Assembly (NCBI RefSeq): GCF_003386195.1
Contig: NZ_QRDX01000004.1
Location: 248,001-312,000 of the forward strand
Direction of reading: 5' to 3'
Length of the DNA stretch: 64,000 nt
Source: Seonamhaeicola aphaedonensis
Lineage (GTDB): Bacteria > Bacteroidota > Bacteroidia > Flavobacteriales > Flavobacteriaceae
A program made the position numbers and the translations under genes. Shown piece by piece: positions 54,311-63,334 of this stretch. The notes under the pieces were generated by a model. That model was not told the DNA's origin, ran no database searches, and worked only from the letters and a program-made list of their open reading frames with translations. Within the stretch, counting starts at the first letter, position 1; every line of letters starts with the position of its first letter.

Positions 54311-55140
54311 CGATCTCCAAGGTTGGTTTGTCGTATTTCTGAAACGGTTGTTTCAACAATTCTCCAATGTGCTGATTCTTTTTCTCATCCGGAAATACAT
54401 CCACACCGTAAATCAGTTTTTCTGTATCCAACTCCATATAAGTTCCTAAAAGCCTATCCCAAATCGAAAAAATATTTCCATAGTTAGAATCGGTATAAGG
54501 TAACCTGTAATGATGGTGAACTTTGTGCATATCTGGAGACACCAACACATAACTGATTGCTTTATCAACATGTTTGGGCAACTTTATATTGGCATGACTA
54601 AATTGTGTTGCTATTACAGAAAGTGTTTGATAGAAAAACACAATTCCAATGGGCGTTCCAACTAAAAATACACCCATAAGTGTGAAAAAAAACCGAATAA
54701 CACTCTCAATAGGATGATGTCTGTTTGCAGTTGTTGTGTCCACTTTATGATCGGTATGATGTACTAAGTGCACCATCCAAAGCGGCTTTACCTTGTGCTC
54801 TATTAAATGTGGAAGATAGGCTCCAAAAAAGTCTAAAAACAAAACACCTAGAAAAGCATATAACCATAATGGTATTTCTGGAAGCCAATTAATAATTCCA
54901 AAATTATTATCCCTAACCCAATCTGATGTCTTTAAAAGTAAAAATGCTAAAGGCAAATTAACCAACATCAATGTGAGATTAAAAAACAGATTAGGAATGG
55001 CGTGCCTCCATTTGTTGTACTTAAACTTAAATAAAGGAATAGCTCCTTCTATAATCCAAAAAATGGTAAGCCCCCCCAATAATAAGCATTGCTCTATGTG
55101 GAGGTGGAATGGTTTCGAAATAATTCAGAATGTGGTCCAA
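54297..55140 (-). CDS. Sterol desaturase family membrane protein, frame broken by a G7 tract
   Basis: A di-iron membrane hydroxylase/desaturase of the fatty-acid-hydroxylase family. The histidine boxes are present: HLIEHKVKPLW, HLVHHTDHKVDT, NRHHP and HKVHHHY. The first continuous frame starts only at a TTG at 55079. The expected N-terminus (ILNYFETIPPPHRAMLII) reads in another frame from about 55140 and joins the main frame if one G is removed from the seven at 55077-55071. So the gene is frame-shifted at a homopolymer: mutation, phase variation or sequencing error. The rest of the frame is intact. Confidence 0.8.
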
Positions 55141-55167
55141 TCAAAATAATTTATGTACTAAATATAA

Positions 55168-55659
55168 TTATTTAATTCGTTTTTTCATTTCCTCTACAAT
55201 GTTAAATGCCGCCGGACAAATGGTTACATTTTTTAAGGTAAGATTAGAGATTTGATGAAACTTTTTTCTATCGGTATGTGGAAATTCCCTACATGCTTTT
55301 GGACGCACCTCATAAATTGAACAGTAATTATCGGCACCTAAAAATGTACAAGGAACACTCTGTAACACATAATCGTTTTCTTCATCAATTCTTAAATATT
55401 GCTCAATGAACTGCTGTGGTTTTATTCTAAAGAATTTTGCGATACGCCCAATGTCTTTATCGGTAAAAAGTGGCCCTGTTGTTTTACAACAATTGGCACA
55501 TTCTAGACAATCTGTTTGTTTAAATTCGTTTTCATGCAATTCCTGCATGATATAATCTAGATTTTTTGGCGGCTTCTTTTTAAGCTTCTGAAAGAACTTT
55601 TTGTTCTCGTTATGTTTATCTTTGGCCTGCTTTGGAAGATTTTTTATAATGTCTTGCAT
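55168..55659 (-). CDS. YkgJ family cysteine cluster protein
   Basis: A 163-residue cytoplasmic protein with the CxxCxxCC cluster CLECANCCKT and a second set, VPCTFLGADNYCSIYEVRPK then ACREFPH. The family (UPF0153/YkgJ) is thought to bind zinc or an iron-sulphur centre; function unknown. A TATTTTTG box ends at 55664, only four bases before the ATG, so the transcript may be leaderless. Confidence 0.88.
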   Translation of the reverse strand: MQDIIKNLPKQAKDKHNENKKFFQKLKKKPPKNLDYIMQELHENEFKQTDCLECANCCKTTGPLFTDKDIGRIAKFFRIKPQQFIEQYLRIDEENDYVLQSVPCTFLGADNYCSIYEVRPKACREFPHTDRKKFHQISNLTLKNVTICPAAFNIVEEMKKRIK

Positions 55660-55679
55660 AGCGCAAAAATAAACAAACC

Positions 55680-55777
55680 TGTCATTCTGAACGAAGTGAA
55701 GAATCTTAATAATTATTAAGATGTTTCGACTGCGCCCAACGTGACCAATATTGATTCCCGCCTTCGCGGGAATGACA
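55680..55777. repeat. Two or three dispersed repeats in tandem between ykgJ-like and methyltransferase genes
   Basis: TGTCATTCTGAACGAAGTGA with GAATCTT and its near palindrome, then a TTTCGACTGCGCC remnant, then ATTCCCGCCTTCGCGGGAAT with GACA (55754-55777). The last is a perfect hairpin. Confidence 0.75.
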
Positions 55778-55785
55778 AAAAAAAT

Positions 55786-56484
55786 ATGCGAGACATTTTT
55801 GGTAAGGCTTTACTAGATTATCAAAACAGAGATTATACCGAAGACATCATCACCTCAACAAGTATTTCTAATGATGATGTTTTACCACTTCCCTATTTGT
55901 TTAGAAATTATCCTGACATGCCAAAATTGGAGCAAAAGGCCTTGGAACTTGCCAAAGGAGAAGTTCTTGATGTTGGTTGCGGCTCTGGAAGTCATAGTCT
56001 TTATTTACAAAAAAAAGGCTTAACGGTAAAAGCTATTGATATATCTAAAGGCGCTATTGAAGTGGCTAAGCTTAGGGGTGTTAAAAATGCCGAGGTTTTA
56101 AATATTCTAGATGAAACCGAAACTTATGACACTATTCTTTTACTAATGAATGGTACCGGCATCTTCCAAAAATTAAATCTGGTTGCCAAGTATTTAAAAC
56201 ACTTGAAAAGTCTGTTGAAACCAAACGGACACATTTTAATCGATTCTTCTGATATTCAATACATGTACGAAGATGACGATGGCGGAATTTGGATGGATAC
56301 CAATGCAGAATACTACGGGGAAATAGATTATTTTATTAGTTATAAAGGTGAAAAAGAAGTGCCCATGACATGGTTGTATTTAGATTTTAACACTTTAAAA
56401 CTGGCTTGTGAAACGGTTGGACTGCAATGCGAATTGATTATGGAAGGGGAACATTTTGATTATTTGGCGCGGTTAAATAAATAA
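55786..56484 (+). CDS. Class I SAM-dependent methyltransferase
   Basis: A 232-residue Rossmann methyltransferase with motif I VLDVGCGSGSHSLYL, motif II AIDISKGAIEVAK, and a post-II LLMNGTGIFQKL region. The ATG at 55786 is used; a longer GTG start at 55741 would translate through the GCGGGAAT repeat and gives a non-conserved tail. The substrate is unknown. The sequence has a late EGEHFDYLARL end typical of a Bacteroidota family. Confidence 0.9.
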   Translation: MRDIFGKALLDYQNRDYTEDIITSTSISNDDVLPLPYLFRNYPDMPKLEQKALELAKGEVLDVGCGSGSHSLYLQKKGLTVKAIDISKGAIEVAKLRGVKNAEVLNILDETETYDTILLLMNGTGIFQKLNLVAKYLKHLKSLLKPNGHILIDSSDIQYMYEDDDGGIWMDTNAEYYGEIDYFISYKGEKEVPMTWLYLDFNTLKLACETVGLQCELIMEGEHFDYLARLNK

Positions 56485-56499
56485 GACCTTACACTTAAT

Positions 56500-56530
56500 T
56501 TGATTTTGTAATAAACTTCTACTAACTTCG
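56500..56530 (+). promoter_or_regulatory. Promoter of the 56588 lipoprotein gene (TTG-20-TAACTTCG)
   Basis: TTG at 56500-56502, 20 bases, TAACTTCG at 56523-56530, followed by TTTAAC. The same TTCGTTTAAC string occurs at the candidate ncRNA promoter (35765-35774). Confidence 0.65.
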
Positions 56531-56587
56531 TTTAACAATCCTTAAACTCAATTAAAACGCAAGTCTATCTATACGTTACCTGTAATT

Positions 56588-57181
56588 ATGACAAAAATTT
56601 CACTAAAAATATTTCTTCTGACTTTAATATTAGTTTCAACTTCTTGTAAGAAAGATTTAGACTCTTTATTAGAGTTAGAGGCTGACTATAAGGTTATTGA
56701 TTTGGAATACGGATTTGACAATTATATGAGAAATATCAGAGATAAATCCGAACAATTAATAATCAAACAAAGAAATATCGTTTTAATTTATGTTGATAAA
56801 AATGGTGAAACGACAATTGAGGACAATTTTATTCCAGACAGCCTAATAATATCTGAATTCAAAAAATATATAACACCAAACCCAACTGACGAAAAAATGC
56901 CAATGACAACTGAGAAGAGTTTTCAATATTCTGGAAAGGTTAATACTCACAAAAATATCACTATCCTTGTTAAATATCACAAAGAATTAAACTATGAAAA
57001 GTATCAAAAAATTAGAAACAAATTTTATTTAGCTTACAATGAAGTCCGTAATGACTTCTCTATGTCGAAATTCAACAAAAGTTTAACGGAATTACTAAAC
57101 TCAAACGAGCAAGAGGACATAATAAAATGGCAAGAAATAAGGCAAATATTTCCAATTAGATATATGGAATCGCTGAACTAA
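56588..57181 (+). CDS. Putative lipoprotein of unknown function
   Basis: 197 residues with a signal peptide ending in the lipobox VSTSC (Cys 20), then KKDLDSLLELEADYKVI. The rest is charged, with no motif I recognise. It is AT-rich and short and has its own likely promoter, with about 50 bases of leader. Located between repeats and unrelated genes, it may be a lineage-specific accessory gene. I give no function. Confidence 0.7.
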   Translation: MTKISLKIFLLTLILVSTSCKKDLDSLLELEADYKVIDLEYGFDNYMRNIRDKSEQLIIKQRNIVLIYVDKNGETTIEDNFIPDSLIISEFKKYITPNPTDEKMPMTTEKSFQYSGKVNTHKNITILVKYHKELNYEKYQKIRNKFYLAYNEVRNDFSMSKFNKSLTELLNSNEQEDIIKWQEIRQIFPIRYMESLN

Positions 57182-57309
57182 AAATAACTACAGACAACAT
57201 TTTATAAAAATAATGTATAAGTTTATTCCTAAATCTAAAAATAATGCATGTTTGCTTACATCTGAGTTTCCTTCGAAAAATCCTGGCACACAAACATGCG
57301 ACCTTCCTT

Positions 57310-57439
57310 AAAAAGTTTAGAACAAGTAAGTTCAGAGTGACGGTTCAAACGATGAGATTCCCGCCTTCGCGGGAATGTCAAAAATGAGATCCTGAAACAA
57401 GACTTCGACTACGCTCAGTCTGACAGTTCAGGATGACAC
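57310..57439. repeat. Cluster of dispersed repeats downstream of the barrel gene
   Basis: At least four units: AGAACAAGTAAGTTCAGAGT with GACGG, then ATTCCCGCCTTCGCGGGAAT with GTCA, then TGAAACAAGACTTCGAC followed by TACGCTCAGTCTGACA, then TTCAGGATGACAC. The densest block in the window. Confidence 0.75.
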
Positions 57440-57445
57440 TATGTA

Positions 57446-59176
57446 TCAAAAATCAAACTTAAAAGTAGCTCCTGCTAAAAACTGAATACTTTGTACCGGG
57501 AAATTTTGCCAGCGTTGGTAAGCGTTATTCGCTATGTTATTAGCTTTGGCAAATACCGAAATCTTTTCATTAACATGATATCCTAAATGCGCATTGGCAT
57601 CAAAATAACTATCCAATACCACCGTAAACGGAGACGCTACTGTAATGCCATCATTTAAAAAGAATTGGTCTTTTCTTTCGCCTACATAAAATAAATTGGC
57701 GCCAGTAAACCAGTGTTCATCAATTTGATAATCCATGAATAAAGACCCTTTAAAATCAGGTAGGTTCCAAGCTTCGGCTTCGTCATCGGTAGAGTAGCTA
57801 AAATATTCGGCCTTAATGCCTAATTTAAAGTTTCGGTTTACATCTAAATTAATTTCACCAGCAACACCAAACGTATCTACATTGTCATAGACAATTCCAA
57901 AGGAATTCCCATAGGAATAAGCTTGGTCTGACATCAATGTAATATCATTGTTCCTAAACAGAGCTTTGTTTCTATCTGCTTTATAAAGTCCGCTAATATT
58001 ATAACTCATATTACTAGACAACTTACCTTTTAAACCAATATACGCGTTGTATTGTTCGTCCGTGGGCATAACATTCAAGGTTGGCGATACAAACGGATTT
58101 TCTGAGGCAAAATCAAAATATGAATTTTGGATGAGTCCGCCTTCAATACCACCGTAGGCAATAAGTATATCACTTACTAATCTATAAGTAGCCGTCACAT
58201 TGGGGTAGATATAAAATTTACTTTCTTTAGTTTCTGAATCTCTAGAATATGCAGCTGTAATACCAACATTCACGGTTAAATCATCTTGTTTCATCTCATA
58301 AGTTGGTGAAGCACTTACTATAAAATTTCCGTATAGAAGTTCTTCATCTACTTCATAACTTCTGTCAAAAGTTCCCTTTAAATAATCAAAATTAAAAGTG
58401 GTTGAAATCTCTTCGTCATTAATAGGTATATCCATTTTGGTATTTACCAAAAACCTATTTTCACCAGAACCTTGGTTGTCTCCAAAACGTCTGAAAAAGA
58501 AACTTCCCGAATTTATATAGGTATCTTCAAATGTGATATCACCTCCAAAATGAGCATCGTAAAAACTGTGCTCTTCATCAATTGCATCAGCAATAGCTGT
58601 ATCAACAAAAGAATTGGGCACTCCGTACCAATTATACATTTGGTGTTTAAACCCAGCATCAACTTTCCATGATAAATCTCGTAACCTGCTAGCGTAGTTT
58701 AAATTAATTTTTGAAATGGAAAAATTATCATCAAAAGAAACGCCGTCAATCCCACCTTGTGAAGAATTATGACTTACATAACCACCAACACTCTCGTTTC
58801 TGTTAATAGCATGATTTAAGTAAACTTCACCTAAAATAGTTGTATAAGTACCAACACCTAAAGTTGCATAATTATCATAAAGCTTGATGGGTTTTGCTTT
58901 TTCTACAGCAGCGGCTTTTCCTTTGGCTGGAGTAAAAGTAGAGGCTACAGGAAATGAAAAAATATTATATTTTACTTCCTTTTTATTTTGGGTTGTTTCA
59001 TCATCTAATGAAGGTATTTCTTTTACTTTAAAAGCATCTGAAATTGATGGCGTATATGGTTTAACAACATCAATAACGCCGGTATCAATGGTGTCTTTTT
59101 GCCTGTTTTGAGAAAAGACCAATGTTACACTTAAAATGGTGACAATGCTTAATATATGTTTGATGTGCTTTCGCAT
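57446..59176 (-). CDS. Plug-less TonB-receptor-like outer-membrane barrel
   Basis: A 576-residue outer-membrane protein with a signal peptide (ends VFSQ) and a typical C-terminal strand ending FLAGATFKFDF. Unlike TonB receptors it has no plug domain: a short linker (IDVVKPYTPSISDAFKVKEI) leads straight to strands starting NYATLGVGTYTTILGEVYLN, with aromatic strand ends. The barrel has about 20 to 22 strands by my count, uncertain. It lies immediately downstream of the large TPR protein gene, suggesting a partnered outer-membrane complex. Confidence 0.75.
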   Translation of the reverse strand: MRKHIKHILSIVTILSVTLVFSQNRQKDTIDTGVIDVVKPYTPSISDAFKVKEIPSLDDETTQNKKEVKYNIFSFPVASTFTPAKGKAAAVEKAKPIKLYDNYATLGVGTYTTILGEVYLNHAINRNESVGGYVSHNSSQGGIDGVSFDDNFSISKINLNYASRLRDLSWKVDAGFKHQMYNWYGVPNSFVDTAIADAIDEEHSFYDAHFGGDITFEDTYINSGSFFFRRFGDNQGSGENRFLVNTKMDIPINDEEISTTFNFDYLKGTFDRSYEVDEELLYGNFIVSASPTYEMKQDDLTVNVGITAAYSRDSETKESKFYIYPNVTATYRLVSDILIAYGGIEGGLIQNSYFDFASENPFVSPTLNVMPTDEQYNAYIGLKGKLSSNMSYNISGLYKADRNKALFRNNDITLMSDQAYSYGNSFGIVYDNVDTFGVAGEINLDVNRNFKLGIKAEYFSYSTDDEAEAWNLPDFKGSLFMDYQIDEHWFTGANLFYVGERKDQFFLNDGITVASPFTVVLDSYFDANAHLGYHVNEKISVFAKANNIANNAYQRWQNFPVQSIQFLAGATFKFDF

Positions 59177-59194
59177 AATTTTGATTTACGATTA

Positions 59195-59267
59195 TGACCC
59201 TTCGACTAGGTTCAGGGCAGGTTAATGATTGACGATTGAGATGCTTTGACTGCGCTCAGCATGACAT
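59195..59267. repeat. Dispersed repeats between the barrel and TPR genes
   Basis: ATGACCCTTCGACTAGGTTC with AGGGCAGG, then GCTTTGACTGCGCTCAGCAT with GACA. These fill most of the gap. Confidence 0.65.
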
Positions 59268-59329
59268 ATGATTGACTAACTACTGTTGGTTGCAAACTGC
59301 AAATTGAAAGCTGCATACTGTTTATTGGT

Positions 59330-62300
59330 TTACTCAGGTTGAATAGATGAATTTGTTTTAGCTTCTTCCGTTTTAATTTTGCTTAGTTCTTCTTTAGCTT
59401 CATCAATTACATCTTCAAACTCAGCAAAATTTTCAATAACACTTTCTAAAATATAGGTGGCTTGAAACGCGTCATCTAAAGCATAAAAATTCTTAGCCAT
59501 TACTACCAAACCTTTGGCACTGTAATATTTAAAACCTGAATAATCTTTAGCTAGTTTTTGGATAACTATGTTTGAAGCTTCGTACTTAGCATCTTTGCTT
59601 TTAAAGTAGGCGTTGTAAAAAAGTGCTTCAGCAGCCGTTTCACCGGTTGCAACTTTTTCAACATTTGCATACGCTTTTTTAGCTTTAACCTCATCATCTG
59701 TTTTAATAGCAGAGCGTGCCATAATAACATATGCATCACTCTTTATTTTATTGTCAATTTTTGAACTTGCCAGTACTTTCTCTGCATATGAAACGGCTTC
59801 GTCATAATTTTCTAACTGATAATTAGCTTTCATTAAATTAGATTGTGCAAAAACCACATTTTGAGGGAAATTAGCTTCTACTTCTAAACGTTTTAATAGT
59901 GGAATAGCTTGATTCCAATTTTTTTCTTCTAAATAATATTGGGACAATCTAGATAATGCTTCCTCTGTATATTCATTTTGAGACGCCTCCACAATAAACG
60001 TATAATGAGGTGCTGCATTTGCCACCAAATCTTTTTTATAGTACAACTGTCCTAAATAAAAATGGGCTTGTAGTAGGTGTAATCCGTTGGGAAATTCGTT
60101 TACATAGCCATTAAATTGCTTAATAGCTCTGTCTGTATTACCATCTAAATATTGTTTTTCGGCAGCAGTGTAAGTAGCGTTGTCTAATTCAGAATCGGTT
60201 ACTTCAACGTAATCTAGTGTCTTTACCCAATTGGCATAGTCATCAACACGACCTAAGTCAATATAAATTAATTTAGCTGTAGAAACCGCCTGAACAGCTT
60301 CGGGTGTTTTTGGGTAATCGTTTGCAACTGTTTTAAATTTATTAAGCGCTCGTTCGTTTTCATTTTGGTTATAAAAAACCAACCCTTGGCGTAATAAAGA
60401 CTTTGGAACAAATGAACTCATTTTATATTCAGAGTTCAATCGGTCATATATTTTTATGGCTTTATCCGTTTCATTAGCTTTTACGTAAGAATTACCTAAT
60501 TCATACATAGCATCGTCACGAAGTTTTGACGTCTGGTAATCTAAGATAAATTGCTCCAGTTCCTTTATTTTTTTTGACGATTGCCCCAAATAGCCAATGC
60601 TAATAGCTTTTTGAAATGCGGGATAGTCTGCATCCATAGCCCCAATTTTTATGGCATTGTTATAGGCACTTACAGCTGCACTATAGTTACTAGTTACAAA
60701 ATGGGTATCTCCCATACGTAAATAGGCATCATTCAATCTTACCTTATCATCTTTTTTGTTAGAAATAAAGTTATTGAAATGTTCAGTGGCTTTTGGATAA
60801 TTCTTTAATTTAAAATAGGTGTAGGCAAGATTATAATCTAAATTCTCTGTTTCAGGCGTGTTTGAACCTATTAACTGAAATTCCTTAAACCCAACCAAGG
60901 CATCTTCATAATCCGACAAATTATAATCAGATTCTGCTTTCCAAAAGGTTGCTCTGGCGGTAAATTTATCGTCTCTTGGTTCTTTTAAAGAAGCATCAAA
61001 AAGCGACTCGGCCTCTAAATACTGGTTTTCATTATACAGTTCTATACCTCTGTAAAAAGCTACTTTTTGGTAAGCGACCTTATTTTCAAAACTGTTTTTG
61101 CCTTCTAATAACTTAAGGGCTTCTTTATAGTTTTTTGAAGTGATATAGGAATCAATTAATAAGGTTTCTATTTCTTCTTTATAAGGGGTTTTGGGGTATT
61201 TCTCTAAATAACCATCTAAAACTTGAGGTGCTGGCTGGTATGGGTTACCAATTTCATAACTAATCTTTGCATAATTTAACCACGCATCTTCTTGTATTTT
61301 CTCATCGAAATTCATTTCAGAAGCATACCTAAAGGCATTCAAGGCTTCCTGTTTTTTATCGAGTTTAATGTAACTCTCCCCTAAATGATAATAAGCATTT
61401 TGTGCTATACCATTATTTCCGTCAATAATCTTATTAAATTCTGAAATAGCCTTTTCATAGTCACCTTGTTTATAATGGGCATACCCTAATTGATAAAAAT
61501 CAGTATTATTCCATTTAGCAGTTTTTTCACGTTTACCTTTTTTCCCTTTATAGGCAGTTAAATAAGGGATTGCGGCTGCATATTCTTCTAAATTAAAATA
61601 ACTCTCACCAATTATTTTTGATAATTCCGAGACTTCCTCATCATTGCTTTCAGGCAACCTTTCTTTTGCCAGTTCAATAGCCTTCTGAAAGTTTCCGAGT
61701 TTAAAGTTTAAATCGGCCTGATAGTAAGACAATTTTTCTTTGTATCGCTCCTGATCATTTACCTGTTCAAAATATGCATTGGCTTGGTTATAATCATCAC
61801 CTTCATACGCCATAAAACCAATATAATATTTGGCTTGCGAACCATATTCTTGAGACGTTTCTACCTTAGACAAGTACTTTTTAGCATCTCGGTATTGCTT
61901 GGTTGAAAATGCCGAATACCCATTGTTGAAATAAAACTTTTCTTTTTCTTTCCTAGCCAAAGCATTTTCATCAACTTTATTATACCACTTTCTGGCATAG
62001 GCATATTTTGAATTTTCAAAATAGTAATCGGCTACGTCTACATAAGCCGTATTGCGCTTTGTACTGGTAGGATACTCTTTTACAAAATCTTCAACCAATT
62101 GGTCTGCATTGAGCTGATTTAACCGCACCGCACAATTAGCTATATAGTAAGCACAGTCAGATTCCAGAATTTCTTCTTTTGTTGTTTTTTTTACACTTCC
62201 AAATAAAGATTGAGCTGCTAAAAACTGGTTATTATTATAAAGCGAAAGGGCTTTTTGATAGTCAACCATATTACTGGTATAGGCTGCCGATTGTTGGGCT

Positions 62301-62359
62301 AAAAGGGAAAAACTGAAACAGATAGCCAGAGAAAGGAAAATAAAACTATTTTTAGTCAT
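59330..62359 (-). CDS. Large periplasmic TPR protein
   Basis: A 1009-residue secreted protein with a signal peptide (ends LLAQ) and roughly 25 tetratricopeptide-like repeats from residue 30 to the end, for example YQLGYAHYKQGDYEKAISEF and AYYHLGESYIKLDKKQEAL. There is no enzymatic domain. Its repeats resemble those of BamD and YbgF/CpoB-type assembly scaffolds. It likely assembles or recruits an outer-membrane complex together with the plug-less barrel gene just downstream. Function is inferred from context. Confidence 0.88.
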   Translation of the reverse strand: MTKNSFIFLSLAICFSFSLLAQQSAAYTSNMVDYQKALSLYNNNQFLAAQSLFGSVKKTTKEEILESDCAYYIANCAVRLNQLNADQLVEDFVKEYPTSTKRNTAYVDVADYYFENSKYAYARKWYNKVDENALARKEKEKFYFNNGYSAFSTKQYRDAKKYLSKVETSQEYGSQAKYYIGFMAYEGDDYNQANAYFEQVNDQERYKEKLSYYQADLNFKLGNFQKAIELAKERLPESNDEEVSELSKIIGESYFNLEEYAAAIPYLTAYKGKKGKREKTAKWNNTDFYQLGYAHYKQGDYEKAISEFNKIIDGNNGIAQNAYYHLGESYIKLDKKQEALNAFRYASEMNFDEKIQEDAWLNYAKISYEIGNPYQPAPQVLDGYLEKYPKTPYKEEIETLLIDSYITSKNYKEALKLLEGKNSFENKVAYQKVAFYRGIELYNENQYLEAESLFDASLKEPRDDKFTARATFWKAESDYNLSDYEDALVGFKEFQLIGSNTPETENLDYNLAYTYFKLKNYPKATEHFNNFISNKKDDKVRLNDAYLRMGDTHFVTSNYSAAVSAYNNAIKIGAMDADYPAFQKAISIGYLGQSSKKIKELEQFILDYQTSKLRDDAMYELGNSYVKANETDKAIKIYDRLNSEYKMSSFVPKSLLRQGLVFYNQNENERALNKFKTVANDYPKTPEAVQAVSTAKLIYIDLGRVDDYANWVKTLDYVEVTDSELDNATYTAAEKQYLDGNTDRAIKQFNGYVNEFPNGLHLLQAHFYLGQLYYKKDLVANAAPHYTFIVEASQNEYTEEALSRLSQYYLEEKNWNQAIPLLKRLEVEANFPQNVVFAQSNLMKANYQLENYDEAVSYAEKVLASSKIDNKIKSDAYVIMARSAIKTDDEVKAKKAYANVEKVATGETAAEALFYNAYFKSKDAKYEASNIVIQKLAKDYSGFKYYSAKGLVVMAKNFYALDDAFQATYILESVIENFAEFEDVIDEAKEELSKIKTEEAKTNSSIQPE

Positions 62360-62409
62360 TATAACTATTCGTTATTTAATTTGAAATCAAAGATAAACAT
62401 AAGGTTTAG

Positions 62410-62434
62410 ATTCCTGACTTCGCAGGAATGACAA
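62410..62434. repeat. Dispersed repeat, GCAGGAAT type
   Basis: ATTCCTGACTTCGCAGGAAT with GACAA, a hairpin of the same family as those near 30327 and 55754, in the region between the TPR gene and ftsE. Confidence 0.65.
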
Positions 62435-62630
62435 ATTCAAATGAAATCAAGATTTAAAAATCTTGAAGAATTTTAGAACCTATAACGAAATAATCGTGCC
62501 ATAATTATAAACCAACCTATTAAATCTAAAATTGTTGTGATATTATTATTTGACAGATTTGGATTTTGTAATTTGTGATTTGAAATTTTTAACAATACAT
62601 TTACCAACATAAAACTGCTTTGCAAATCTT

Positions 62631-63314
62631 ATGTCAAACCCAATTTTACAATTAAAAAACGCCGCTATTTATCAAGGTGAAAGTTTGGTACTCTCAAACG
62701 TAAATATTGAAATCAATAAAGGAGAGTTTGTGTATTTAATTGGAAAAACAGGCACTGGTAAGAGTAGTTTTATGAAAACGCTTTATGCCGATTTGCCATT
62801 AACTGAAGGTGAGGGACAGATTGTTGATTTTAAATTACATGGTTTAAAAGAAAAAGATATCCCATTTTTAAGACGTAAACTAGGCGTAGTTTTTCAAGAT
62901 TTTAAATTGCTTATTGATAGAACTATCAACGATAACTTGTTGTTTGTTTTAAAGGCAACGGGCTGGAAGGATAAAGAAAAAATGAATACTCGCATTGAAG
63001 AGGTTTTAAACAAGGTTGGTATGAAAACCAAAGGTTTTAAATTTCCTCATGAGCTTTCTGGTGGTGAACAACAACGAGTGGCTATTGCTAGAGCTTTACT
63101 GAATAACCCCGAGTTAATTCTTGCGGATGAGCCTACTGGAAATTTAGACCCACAGACCAGTGTTGAAGTCATGGAAGTTCTTCAAGAAATCAACAAAAAT
63201 GGTAACACCATTTTAATGGCCACTCATGATTATGCTTTACTTTTAAAATACCCCAGTAAGACATTGAAATGTGATGATAATCAAGTGTACGAGGTGGTGC
63301 AAAGGAAGGGATGA
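62631..63314 (+). CDS. ftsE: Cell-division ABC transporter ATPase FtsE-like
   Basis: 227 residues. Walker A is [16 protein letters not shown], the signature is [16 protein letters not shown], and Walker B is [13 protein letters not shown]. The close match to FtsE (early [20 protein letters not shown]) supports a role with FtsX in peptidoglycan-hydrolase activation at division. The ftsX gene is not adjacent in this window; in Bacteroidota it is often elsewhere. A LolD-type ATPase is the main alternative. Confidence 0.85.
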   Translation: MSNPILQLKNAAIYQGESLVLSNVNIEINKGEFVYLIGKTGTGKSSFMKTLYADLPLTEGEGQIVDFKLHGLKEKDIPFLRRKLGVVFQDFKLLIDRTINDNLLFVLKATGWKDKEKMNTRIEEVLNKVGMKTKGFKFPHELSGGEQQRVAIARALLNNPELILADEPTGNLDPQTSVEVMEVLQEINKNGNTILMATHDYALLLKYPSKTLKCDDNQVYEVVQRKG

Positions 63315-63334
63315 CAACAAAATTATAAAGTGTA

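Noticed and set aside
55741-55785. GTG start giving the methyltransferase a 15-residue N-terminal extension
   Set aside because: The extension is translated from a dispersed repeat (DSRLRGNDKK) and the ATG at 55786 gives a normal N-terminus.
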